NCBI GenBank assembly: GCA_910584325.1 | Contig: CAJTZH010000107.1 | Coordinates: 1 to 7,569 of the forward strand | DNA from: an uncultured Lachnospiraceae bacterium | GTDB taxonomy: Bacteria; Bacillota; Clostridia; Lachnospirales; Lachnospiraceae | Direction of reading: 5' to 3' | DNA: 7,569 nucleotides | Shown: positions 1 through 6,174 of the stretch, in pieces | Layout: every line of letters starts with the position of its first letter | How positions within the stretch are numbered: the first letter of the stretch is position 1 | Notes under the pieces: model-generated | What the model saw: only the letters and a program-made list of their open reading frames with translations | Databases searched by the model: none | Told to the model about the DNA's origin: nothing | Made by a program: the position numbers and the translations under genes

Positions 1-54
1 GGAGGGGCAGGTGTTGTTTTAAATGTCAGTCTTCAGAGGCGTAACAAAATATAG
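1..54 (+). CDS. C-terminal end of an upstream gene, possibly RodA/FtsW family (partial)
   Basis: Frame 1 is open from the window edge to a TAG at 52-54 and reads GGAGVVLNVSLQRRNKI. A short hydrophobic stretch ends in a basic tail (QRRNK), as the last membrane helix and cytoplasmic end of RodA/FtsW/SpoVE-type lipid II polymerases often do. From general knowledge, mgsA follows rodA in the mre/min/rodA clusters of several Clostridia, and mgsA is the next gene here. Only 17 residues are visible, so the family assignment is inference from context. The stop lies 15 bases before the mgsA start, so the two genes are probably co-transcribed. Confidence 0.4.
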   Translation, partial: GGAGVVLNVSLQRRNKI

Positions 55-69
55 CGGCAGGAGGTATTT

Positions 70-465
70 ATGAATATTGGATTGATAGCACACGATGCCA
101 AAAAAAAATTAATGCAGAGTTTCTGCATTGCCTATCGGGGAACACTATGTAAAAATCAGTTATTTGCTACGGGTACAACAGGAAGATTAATCGAGGAAGT
201 CACGAATCTGACGATTCATAAGTTTCTGGCAGGACATTTAGGGGGCGAACAGCAGCTCTGCGCCCAGATTGAAAATAATCAGATTGACCTGGTAATTTTC
301 CTTCGCGACCCACTGGCGCCAAAGTCCCATGAACCGGCAATTACCAATATTTATGAATTGTGCGATATGTATAATATTCCCCTTGCAACGAATCTTGCAA
401 CGGCGGAACTGCTAATTAAATCGCTGGACAGAGGCGATTTGGAGTGGCGCGAGATTTATAAATAA
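70..465 (+). CDS. mgsA: Methylglyoxal synthase with altered active-site residues
   Basis: A 131-residue cytosolic enzyme of the family that converts dihydroxyacetone phosphate to methylglyoxal and phosphate, a bypass of lower glycolysis. The length matches Bacillus MgsA (about 137). Family signatures are clear: IAHD near the N-terminus (H8, D9), the phosphate-binding loop ATGTTG (33-38), LGGEQQ (57-62), FLRDPL (77-82), SHEP (86-89) and NIPLATNLATAE (102-113). Two positions stand out. The Asp of the usual GGDQQ motif (E. coli Asp71) is E60, and the Asp of the usual H-[DE]-P-D motif (E. coli Asp101) is A90. Both aspartates have been implicated in catalysis in E. coli. H8, D9, D80 and H87 are retained. 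The start is set by AGGAGG about 5 bases upstream. Family membership is secure; normal activity is uncertain. Confidence 0.93.
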   Translation: MNIGLIAHDAKKKLMQSFCIAYRGTLCKNQLFATGTTGRLIEEVTNLTIHKFLAGHLGGEQQLCAQIENNQIDLVIFLRDPLAPKSHEPAITNIYELCDMYNIPLATNLATAELLIKSLDRGDLEWREIYK

Positions 466-501
466 AATAGAGAAATTGCAATGCAATTTCTCTATTTTAT
501 T
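461..501. terminator. Bidirectional terminator hairpin between mgsA and the DUF378 gene
   Basis: The arms at 461-480 and 482-501 are perfect reverse complements (20 bp; sterically about 19 bp with a 3-base loop around 481). The left arm includes the mgsA stop codon. The stem is AT-rich at its outer ends, giving U-rich 3' arms in both directions (TCTATTTTATTT on plus, CTATTTTATTTA on minus). It lies between two convergent genes ending at 465 and 518, so it can end both transcripts. One arm recurs in the hairpin at 7163-7192. Confidence 0.85.
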
Positions 502-517
502 TCGCGGTTTTCGCGCT

Positions 518-736
518 CTATATATTTTCACTTCCCATATCGGTAATTCTGCCGTATACACTGACAAGGTACAGACCGCACAAACCAACAACGGCGTAGA
601 CGATTCTGGAAAGCCATGTCATATTTCCGAAAAGAAATGATACAAGGTCAAAGCGGAAAAATCCAATTAATCCCCAATTGATTGCTCCGATAATCACAAT
701 AGTGAGCGCAGTATAATCAAATCCCTTAGAACTCAT
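518..736 (-). CDS. Small two-helix membrane protein, DUF378 family
   Basis: A 72-residue protein with two predicted membrane helices, roughly residues 9-27 and 43-62. The signature GAINWGLIGFFRFDLV (17-32) places it in the DUF378 (COG2155, YuzA-like) family of about 60-80-residue bacterial membrane proteins, whose function is unknown. The length is normal and the gene looks intact. The start is supported by TAGGAGG on the minus strand (complement of 744-750), about 7 bases upstream of the ATG. It is transcribed towards mgsA and shares its terminator. It has no overlapping partner, so it is probably a single-gene transcript whose promoter lies in 751-820; I could not pick out a convincing -35/-10 pair there. 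Confidence 0.88.
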   Translation of the reverse strand: MSSKGFDYTALTIVIIGAINWGLIGFFRFDLVSFLFGNMTWLSRIVYAVVGLCGLYLVSVYGRITDMGSENI

Positions 737-795
737 TTTACTTCCTCCTATAATTTATTTTATTGCAGTATTATTGTCTCTTTTTTATGAAAAAC

Positions 796-824
796 TATAC
801 CTCATGGTGAAATTTTGTTATAAT
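796..824 (+). promoter_or_regulatory. Candidate distal promoter with extended -10
   Basis: A perfect -10, TATAAT (819-824), is preceded by TGT (816-818), forming an extended -10 element. Seventeen bases upstream sits a weak -35, TATACC (796-801), 3 of 6 matches to TTGACA. A transcript would begin near 831 and carry a leader of about 195 bases ahead of the adaptor gene. Prediction from consensus only. Confidence 0.5.
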
Positions 825-962
825 TTTGCAAATTTTATTTTTTGTGAAAAAGGTCTTGCTGCCAAGGGCAGCGAAGATAAATTGCGAGGAGAACTTTTCC
901 CCGAGAAAAATAAAATTTGTATAAAATATGCGCATAAATATTCGCGCAAATGTAACAAACGC

Positions 963-991
963 TTGTGTAATCCACCCAAAGATGTTAGAAT
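963..991 (+). promoter_or_regulatory. Candidate proximal promoter with extended -10
   Basis: TTGTGT (963-968) and TAGAAT (986-991) are separated by 17 bases, and TGT (983-985) provides an extended -10. The expected start near 998 would leave a leader of about 28 bases containing the ribosome binding site AGAAGGG (1014-1020). It is well placed to drive the adaptor gene and the genes after it. Confidence 0.55.
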
Positions 992-1025
992 AGAACGATA
1001 CAGTTTATGTAAAAGAAGGGTTTTC

Positions 1026-2417
1026 ATGACTAAAAAAAATAATAAAATTAAAAAAATAGATAGAGGACCTCGGATTATTGTTATTCTTTTTGTTTTTATT
1101 CTGATTTATATCAGTTCTTTTGTTATTAAATATATGACAAAAGAAAAAGTTGATATCCACGAGGTATATACAGGTTCCATTAATGCCAGCAGCACATATA
1201 CGGGTATTGCGCTGCGCAGTGAAGAAGTATTTTATTCAGAGTATGCCGGCAATATCAATTATTTCGTCAGGGAAGCGGAGCGGGTAGCGGTCGGCTCTAC
1301 CATTTATACGGTTGACGAGACGGGGCGTGTGGCGTCTATGATTGATTCCCTGAATTCGGGGGATAACTCCATGTCACAGACCAATCAGAACACAGTCAAG
1401 AACGCGCTTTCCACATATAAAATCAACAGTGTCAACAACCGTTTTTATGAGATTTATGATTTAAAAGACAAGCTTGACCAGGTTGTCAGCGATTCCGTAA
1501 ATGAAAATATTATTAACAATCTAGACGACATGATTAAGGATACGGGAAGTGAAAACCTGTTCCGCTACGCCAAAGCATCGAAATCGGGAATTGTCGTTTA
1601 TAATGTAGACGGTTTTGAAAACAGTACTGTAGAACAATTAACCGAAGCAAATTTTAATAAAGAAAACTATACGAAAACGAATCTTCGTTCCGAGAGTATT
1701 GTTGTCGCGGACAGTCCCGTTTATAAACTGATTACAGATGAGAGCTGGCAGATTGCGATTCCGTTGACCAATGAACAAATCCAGGAACAGGGCCTCGCCG
1801 AGAAAAAGAATGTTCAGATTCGGTTTATTAAGGATAATATTACCACCTACGCCAACTTTTCCATTGTTCCAACAGGCGGCGGAACATACGGTGTTTTATC
1901 CTTGAACAAGTATATGATTCAATACGCGTCGGACCGTTTTGTTGACGTGGAAATTATTACTTCGTCCGCCACCGGCTTAAAAATACCAAATTCATCCATT
2001 GTCGAAAAAGAATTTTTTACAATCCCTGTCGAATATGCTACAAGCGGAGGAAATAAATCAACAATCGGTTTTTTGAGGGAGCACGCGGACAGCGATGGGA
2101 AGATTGTCACAGAATACTGTGATGTGGATGTTTATGCGGAAATTGACGGTTATTACTATGTCGATAAATCTGATTTTACTTACGGAGATTCTATTATTCT
2201 AACAGATTCCAACACCAGATATACGGTCAGCGCCGTAGGTATGTTAAAAGGCTGCTATACAGTCAATAAAGGATATGCTGTCTTTAAAAGAATCGAGGTT
2301 TTGGAACATAATCAGGAATATACGATAGTTCAAATCGGCATTTCCTATGGTCTGTCGGCATATGACCATATTGTTCTTGACGGAACAAAAGTAAAAGAAC
2401 ATCAAATTATTTATTAA
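1026..2417 (+). CDS. HlyD-like membrane-anchored adaptor protein
   Basis: A 463-residue protein with a basic N-terminus, one membrane helix (about 16-37) and a large extracytoplasmic part. GIALRSEEVFYSEYAGNI (60-77) and the GSTIYTV segment (90-96) look like the first half of a barrel-sandwich (lipoyl-like) domain. A helical, Asn/Asp-rich region follows (about 102-180), then the second half (KSGIVVYNVDG, 186-196) and beta-barrel domains to the C-terminus. That order matches HlyD/RND-type membrane fusion proteins, which link an inner-membrane exporter to outer layers. No ABC, RND or MacB-like exporter gene is adjacent, so the partner and substrate are unknown. The start was chosen at 1026 because AGAAGGG lies 5 bases upstream and the protein then begins directly before its anchor; the frame is open back to 774 without a good start. 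Similar proteins occur next to yggS-sepF in Clostridia, so a link to the cell envelope or division is possible but is inference. Confidence 0.75.
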   Translation: MTKKNNKIKKIDRGPRIIVILFVFILIYISSFVIKYMTKEKVDIHEVYTGSINASSTYTGIALRSEEVFYSEYAGNINYFVREAERVAVGSTIYTVDETGRVASMIDSLNSGDNSMSQTNQNTVKNALSTYKINSVNNRFYEIYDLKDKLDQVVSDSVNENIINNLDDMIKDTGSENLFRYAKASKSGIVVYNVDGFENSTVEQLTEANFNKENYTKTNLRSESIVVADSPVYKLITDESWQIAIPLTNEQIQEQGLAEKKNVQIRFIKDNITTYANFSIVPTGGGTYGVLSLNKYMIQYASDRFVDVEIITSSATGLKIPNSSIVEKEFFTIPVEYATSGGNKSTIGFLREHADSDGKIVTEYCDVDVYAEIDGYYYVDKSDFTYGDSIILTDSNTRYTVSAVGMLKGCYTVNKGYAVFKRIEVLEHNQEYTIVQIGISYGLSAYDHIVLDGTKVKEHQIIY

Positions 2418-2426
2418 ATTGTTACA

Positions 2427-2441
2427 GAATACAGAGTATTC
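2427..2441. repeat. Short inverted repeat in the adaptor-yggS gap
   Basis: GAATAC and GTATTC flank a 3-base loop. The stem is only 6 bp and AT-rich, and no T-run follows, so it is unlikely to be a terminator. It ends about 4 bases before the weak yggS ribosome binding site (ATAGGG, 2445-2450). An effect on translation is possible but unproven. Confidence 0.35.
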
Positions 2442-2457
2442 ATAATAGGGTATAAAC

Positions 2458-3150
2458 ATGATTATTGAGAATTTACAAACCGTACAGGAAAATATCAGAA
2501 AGGCATGCAAAAACTGCGGCAGAGCTTATGAGGAAGTGACGCTTTTATGCGTGAGCAAAACAAAACCTGTCGGGATGCTGAAAGAAGCATATGAGTTCGG
2601 CATGCGGGAGTTCGGTGAGAATAAAGTACAGGAACTTTGCGATAAGGCAGAAGTTCTTCCCGGCGACATCAAATGGCATATGATTGGACACTTACAGAGA
2701 AATAAGGTAAAGTATATTGTCGGAAAAACGGAATTGATTCACTCTGTTGATTCCGAACGTCTTGCCGAAGAAATCAGTAAGGAATCGTTGAAAAAGAATG
2801 TTACAACAAATATTTTAATTGAAGTCAATGTTGCAGGCGAAGAATCAAAATTTGGTGTGTCGCCGGATGAAACTGTTTCTTTTGTGGAAAAAATTGCAAA
2901 ATTACCAGCTATTTGTGTAAAAGGTCTGATGACAATTGCACCTTTTGTAGAAAATCCCGAAGAAAATCGTGAATTTTTTAAAAATTTAAGAAAATTAAGT
3001 ATTGACATTACAAATAAACATATTGATAATGTTAGTATGAGTATTTTGTCCATGGGAATGACAGGTGATTATACGACTGCCATCGAAGAAGGTGCCACGC
3101 ATGTCAGAGTTGGAACAGGAATATTCGGTGTAAGAGACTATAAAGAATAG
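2458..3150 (+). CDS. yggS: YggS/PROSC-type pyridoxal phosphate-binding protein
   Basis: A 230-residue cytosolic protein (YggS/YlmE/PLPBP family) that binds pyridoxal 5'-phosphate and takes part in PLP homeostasis; family members show no clear enzymatic reaction. It is a single alanine-racemase-like TIM barrel. The PLP Schiff-base lysine is K34 in VSKTKP (32-37). Other hallmarks are FGENKVQEL (52-60), WHMIGHLQRNK (73-83), SKFGV (130-134), GLMTIAP (156-162), LSMGMTGDY (197-205) and the phosphate-binding RVGTGIFG (217-224). Length is typical. The gene begins 40 bases after the adaptor gene with a weak ribosome binding site (ATAGGG), and its stop overlaps the sepF ribosome binding site. The yggS-sepF pairing is common in Gram-positive bacteria. 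Codons 120-190 are markedly AT-rich, in the less conserved part of the barrel. Confidence 0.95.
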   Translation: MIIENLQTVQENIRKACKNCGRAYEEVTLLCVSKTKPVGMLKEAYEFGMREFGENKVQELCDKAEVLPGDIKWHMIGHLQRNKVKYIVGKTELIHSVDSERLAEEISKESLKKNVTTNILIEVNVAGEESKFGVSPDETVSFVEKIAKLPAICVKGLMTIAPFVENPEENREFFKNLRKLSIDITNKHIDNVSMSILSMGMTGDYTTAIEEGATHVRVGTGIFGVRDYKE

Positions 3151-3161
3151 GAGAATTAAAA

Positions 3162-3737
3162 ATGGCGAATTTATTATATAAGTTCTTGGGAATGTTTAGT
3201 CTGACCGACGATTACGACGATGATGACGAAGATTTCGATGAAGACGATTATGATGACGATGAGGAAGAAGAAACCCCCCGTTTTAAATCGAAAAAGAAAG
3301 AGAAGAACAAGAGAGAAGACTATGTACAGGAACAACCGGTAAGAGTAGAAAAGAAAAATAGTAATGTGCTTCCATACAACAATAGAAAGTCAAGTAAAAG
3401 CAACGGCATGTCTGTATGTGTGATTAAGCCGAACAGTTTAGAGGATGGCAGAGAAATTTCGGACACATTGGTAAGCGGACGCGCGGTGCTTTTAAATCTA
3501 GAAGATGTTGACGGTGATATGGCGCAGAGAATTATTGATTTTACTTCCGGCGCATGTTATTCCATGGGCGGTAATCTGCAGAAAGTTTCCACATTTATTT
3601 TCGTTGTAACACCGTCTTCCGTTGACATTGAAGGTGATTTCCAGGATTTGATATCCAGTGCGGCGGCGTCTTCAAGTTCCAATATTTCCGGCAGTATGCA
3701 GCAGATGCAGCTGCAAAGCAACAGATATCGTTTTTAA
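3162..3737 (+). CDS. sepF: Cell division protein SepF
   Basis: SepF tethers FtsZ to the membrane and organises FtsZ filaments at the division septum. The 191-residue protein has three parts. The first is an N-terminal amphipathic membrane-binding segment (ANLLYKFLGMFSL, 2-14). The second is a long charged linker: an extreme acidic tract (16-37, 19 of 22 residues Asp or Glu, with aromatics at 18, 25 and 30), then a Lys-rich stretch (42-51). The third is the conserved FtsZ-binding, self-assembling domain (about 84-160), with VCVIKPNSLED, GRAVLLNLEDVD, AQRIIDFTSGACYSMGG and STFIFVVTP. A Ser/Ala- then Gln/Met-rich tail ends the protein. Bacillus SepF is about 150 residues, so the linker and tail account for the extra length. 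GGAG at 3150-3153 sets the start and overlaps the yggS stop, suggesting coupled translation. Confidence 0.94.
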   Translation: MANLLYKFLGMFSLTDDYDDDDEDFDEDDYDDDEEEETPRFKSKKKEKNKREDYVQEQPVRVEKKNSNVLPYNNRKSSKSNGMSVCVIKPNSLEDGREISDTLVSGRAVLLNLEDVDGDMAQRIIDFTSGACYSMGGNLQKVSTFIFVVTPSSVDIEGDFQDLISSAAASSSSNISGSMQQMQLQSNRYRF

Positions 3738-3750
3738 GGATAACAATGCT

Positions 3751-4500
3751 ATGAACGTACAGGAACAGTTACTTTGTAAAAGGCTTTTAGAGCTGGCAGA
3801 CAACACATATCAACGCGATATTCCGATGTTTTCGGACTTTCTTAATCTGAATGAACAGGAAATTTTGAATCAGATACTTACAAAAATGCCACCTATTTGT
3901 ATAAAAACAATGGGTGGCTATTCTTTAGCAGAAAGAGTTGTCGTTGGTTTTTACCCCCAAGAACGGTTTGACGAACCGATACCCCTTGTTTGTCTGAAAA
4001 TTGAACCATTAAACAGGAAATTTGCCGAAGAACTGACACACCGTGATTATCTGGGCGCACTGATTTCTCTCGGAATCGAACGAAGTGTTTTGGGAGATAT
4101 TGTTGTTTCCAATAACTGCGCCTATCTGTTTTGTCTTAAGAAAATCAGCACATTTATTATGCAGGAGCTGGTAAAGATTAAGCATACGTCTGTTTTTGTT
4201 ACGGAAACAGAATTTGACGAGGCAGTTTCCCTGCAAACGGAGGAAATCACCGGTTTTGTTGCCTCACTTAGGATAGACGCATTGTTGTCACTTGTTACAG
4301 GCATGTCGCGAAGCAGGGCGGTTTCTTACATTGAGGAATCGAAAGTTTTTATCAATGGAAAATGTGTGACATCAAATGGGGCGAATTTAAAAGAGAATGA
4401 TGTCATTTCCGTGCGCGGGGTAGGAAAGTTTCAATATAAAGGTACATCGGGAACTTCTAAAAAAGGAAGACTGTTTGTAACTGTTTTAAAATATTGTTGA
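3751..4500 (+). CDS. ylmH: YlmH-type S4-domain RNA-binding protein
   Basis: A 249-residue protein of the YlmH family (Bacillus YlmH is about 257). The N-terminal half carries the family hallmark THRDYLGALISLGIERSVLG (96-115) followed by DIVV. The C-terminal S4 RNA-binding domain spans about 172-245, with LRIDALLSLVTGMSRSRA and INGKCV, and ends near RLFVTVLKY. Bacillus YlmH binds ribosomal particles and has been linked to ribosome-associated quality control of stalled nascent chains; its gene lies in the division cluster beside sepF. The ATG at 3751 is preferred because AAGGA (3736-3740) directly follows the sepF stop at a usable distance. An upstream in-frame GTG at 3658 would overlap the sepF coding sequence by 80 bases and add residues that are only a shifted reading of it. 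Confidence 0.92.
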   Translation: MNVQEQLLCKRLLELADNTYQRDIPMFSDFLNLNEQEILNQILTKMPPICIKTMGGYSLAERVVVGFYPQERFDEPIPLVCLKIEPLNRKFAEELTHRDYLGALISLGIERSVLGDIVVSNNCAYLFCLKKISTFIMQELVKIKHTSVFVTETEFDEAVSLQTEEITGFVASLRIDALLSLVTGMSRSRAVSYIEESKVFINGKCVTSNGANLKENDVISVRGVGKFQYKGTSGTSKKGRLFVTVLKYC

Positions 4501-4519
4501 CATAATTTTTTTATGTCAA
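4497..4519. repeat. Inverted repeat at the ylmH-aroB junction
   Basis: TTGACATAA (4497-4505) and TTATGTCAA (4511-4519) are perfect reverse complements around a five-T loop. The left arm contains the ylmH stop codon and the right arm ends 9 bases before the aroB ribosome binding site. The left arm also contains a consensus -35 (TTGACA); a poor -10 (TCCAAT, 4520-4525) follows at 17 bases. It could be an operator, a weak promoter or an RNA hairpin affecting aroB expression. No T-run follows the right arm, so a plus-strand terminator is unlikely. Confidence 0.55.
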
Positions 4520-4539
4520 TCCAATGCTGGAGGAGAATC

Positions 4540-5628
4540 ATGTCAAAAAAATTAACGATTTTATATCAGGAACAACCATGTTATGATATTGTAATTGAAA
4601 ATAATTTTAAAAAGCTGGGCGACGCGTTCCAAACGTTACATATTTCCGGGAAGAAAATCTGTATCGTGACGGACAGCAATGTAGGCGCGCTGTATGCGGA
4701 CGAAGTAAAAGATGTCTTGGAAAATACAGGCAACCGTGTTTTTGTATATACGTTTCCGGCGGGAGAGGAACACAAAACACTGGATACGGTGGAAAATGTA
4801 TACGAATTTCTTATTCAGAATAAATTTGACCGCACCGATATGCTCGCAGCTCTCGGCGGGGGCGTTGTCGGCGACCTGACCGGATTTACGGCCGCCACAT
4901 ATCTTCGCGGAATCTCTTTTATTCAGATACCGACATCGCTGCTGGCGCAGGTAGATTCGAGTATCGGCGGTAAAACGGGTGTGGATTTCCGAGCCTACAA
5001 AAACATGGTAGGGGCATTTTATATGCCAAAACTTGTTTATATGAATTGTTTTGCACTGAACTCTTTGTCGGAGCGGTTGTTTGCATCGGGTCTTGGCGAA
5101 ATTATTAAGCATGGTCTGATTTGTGATAAAGAATACTATACATGGCTTTTAGAACATTCTGCCGAGATTCTGTCCCGCGACAATGATACTCTGGAACAGA
5201 TGATTTATCAAAGCTGTCTGATTAAGAAAGCTGTTGTGGAAAAAGACCCCACAGAAAAAGGTGAGCGCGCATTGTTAAATTTCGGCCACACGCTGGGGCA
5301 TGCAATTGAGAAACTGATGAATTTTTCCTTATACCACGGTGAATGTGTTGTTCTGGGAATAATTGCCGCCTTAAATATTTCAAAAAAACGTGGACTTATT
5401 ACGGAACAGCAATTAAATGATGCGATGCTTATGTTTCAAAACTATAATTTTCCGCTTACCGTCACAGGGATTTCGGCACAGGATGTTGTCTCCGTCTCTA
5501 AAAACGATAAGAAGATGGTCTCCGACAAAATTAAGTTTATACTCCTTGACGGCATTGGAACTGCTTTTATCGATATGACCGTTACAGACGAGGAACTGAT
5601 TGAAGCGTTATCGTTCGTGATTCAATAA
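4540..5628 (+). CDS. aroB: 3-dehydroquinate synthase
   Basis: AroB converts 3-deoxy-D-arabino-heptulosonate 7-phosphate to 3-dehydroquinate, the second step of the shikimate pathway, in the cytosol with NAD+ and a divalent metal. The 362-residue length is normal. The NAD/substrate region shows GGGVVGDLTGF (106-116), LRGISFIQIPTSLLAQVDSS (122-141) and GGKTGVD (143-149). The metal ligands are E187 in GLGEIIKHG, H250 in NFGHTLGH and H266 in YHGE; all are present, so the enzyme should be active. The start at 4540 is fixed by GGAGGAG (4529-4535); an in-frame ATG at 4513 lies inside the inverted repeat and lacks a ribosome binding site. No other shikimate genes are in the window, and its place between ylmH and lspA differs from Bacillus. 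Confidence 0.96.
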   Translation: MSKKLTILYQEQPCYDIVIENNFKKLGDAFQTLHISGKKICIVTDSNVGALYADEVKDVLENTGNRVFVYTFPAGEEHKTLDTVENVYEFLIQNKFDRTDMLAALGGGVVGDLTGFTAATYLRGISFIQIPTSLLAQVDSSIGGKTGVDFRAYKNMVGAFYMPKLVYMNCFALNSLSERLFASGLGEIIKHGLICDKEYYTWLLEHSAEILSRDNDTLEQMIYQSCLIKKAVVEKDPTEKGERALLNFGHTLGHAIEKLMNFSLYHGECVVLGIIAALNISKKRGLITEQQLNDAMLMFQNYNFPLTVTGISAQDVVSVSKNDKKMVSDKIKFILLDGIGTAFIDMTVTDEELIEALSFVIQ

Positions 5629-5655
5629 AAAACGAAATGGAATTGGTGAATAAAT

Positions 5656-6174
5656 ATGAATAATAAAAAAAATATACCGGCACTGGCAGGCGGTGTTGTC
5701 TGTATCGTTCTGCTTACTCTGCTGGACCAGATTACAAAAACAATCGCGGTAAACAAGCTGTCTCAGGAACCATATGTATTAATTGACGGCGTGTTTGAAT
5801 TTCATTATATCCAGAATTACGGCTCGGCTTGGGGAATGCTCAGCGGAAAAACAATTCTTTTGATTACCGTAACGTTGATTATGATGACGTTAATTATTTA
5901 CGCCTTTATACAGACGCCTAAGAACAAAAAATATTTCCTTTTATCTGTTTGTGAAATTGTTCTGTTTTCTGGCGCGCTGGGAAATTTCATTGACCGGATT
6001 CGGCTTGGATATGTACGGGATTTCATCTATTTCTCACTGATTGATTTCCCGATATTTAACGTTGCCGACTGTTATGTTGTCATTTCCGCCTTTATCGCGT
6101 GTATTCTGGTTGTTTTTGTATATAAGGACGAGGATTTTTCGTTTCTTTCCATAAAGAGAAAGGTTCATTCATGA
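5656..6174 (+). CDS. lspA: Lipoprotein signal peptidase (signal peptidase II)
   Basis: LspA is an aspartyl protease of the cytoplasmic membrane that removes signal peptides from diacylglyceryl-modified prolipoproteins, just before the lipid-modified cysteine. The 172-residue protein has four predicted membrane helices (about 8-24, 65-86, 94-110 and 136-157). Family boxes are seen in order: LLDQITK (22-28), NYGSAWGML (54-62), GALGNFIDRIRLGYVRDFI (106-124) and FNVADCYV (134-141). The catalytic aspartates are D122 (in VRDF) and D138 (in NVAD). Length and order are typical. It starts 27 bases after aroB with a modest ribosome binding site (GGTGA, 5645-5649). Its last codon overlaps the next gene by an ATGA junction, which indicates translational coupling, as in many lspA-rluD pairs. 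Confidence 0.96.
   Translation: MNNKKNIPALAGGVVCIVLLTLLDQITKTIAVNKLSQEPYVLIDGVFEFHYIQNYGSAWGMLSGKTILLITVTLIMMTLIIYAFIQTPKNKKYFLLSVCEIVLFSGALGNFIDRIRLGYVRDFIYFSLIDFPIFNVADCYVVISAFIACILVVFVYKDEDFSFLSIKRKVHS

Larger units (their letters stand above)
737..1025. other. Divergent intergenic leader of 289 bases
   Basis: This stretch separates the divergent DUF378 gene and the adaptor gene. It is AT-rich and holds two plus-strand promoter candidates (796-824 and 963-991), a small hairpin (858-872, GCTGCC/GGCAGC with a 3-base loop) and a weak imperfect dyad (926-951, core TGCGC/GCGCA). The plus frame of the adaptor gene stays open back to 774, but the translation is rich in Cys and Lys, lacks a ribosome binding site and overlaps both promoters, so I treat it as noncoding. 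I recognise no riboswitch or T-box. Confidence 0.6.

Noticed and set aside
858..872. Hairpin GCTGCC/GGCAGC as a terminator or riboswitch stem
   Set aside because: The stem is 6 bp without a plus-strand T-run, and the surrounding leader shows no riboswitch architecture I recognise.
774..1025. Possible 84-residue N-terminal extension of the adaptor protein (frame open back to a TTG at 774)
   Set aside because: There is no ribosome binding site at 774, the translation is Cys/Lys-rich and unlike a folded domain, it overlaps two promoter candidates, and the ATG at 1026 has AGAAGGG upstream and lies directly before the membrane anchor.
3658..3750. Upstream GTG start for ylmH overlapping sepF
   Set aside because: The extra residues are a shifted reading of the sepF C-terminal codons; the ATG at 3751 has a ribosome binding site and matches the usual family length.
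4513..4539. Upstream ATG start for aroB
   Set aside because: It lies in the inverted repeat with no ribosome binding site, while GGAGGAG is spaced correctly for 4540.
4636..5112. 158-residue minus-strand open frame inside aroB
   Set aside because: It is the antisense shadow of a clear aroB, rich in Arg, Cys and His, with no recognisable motif.
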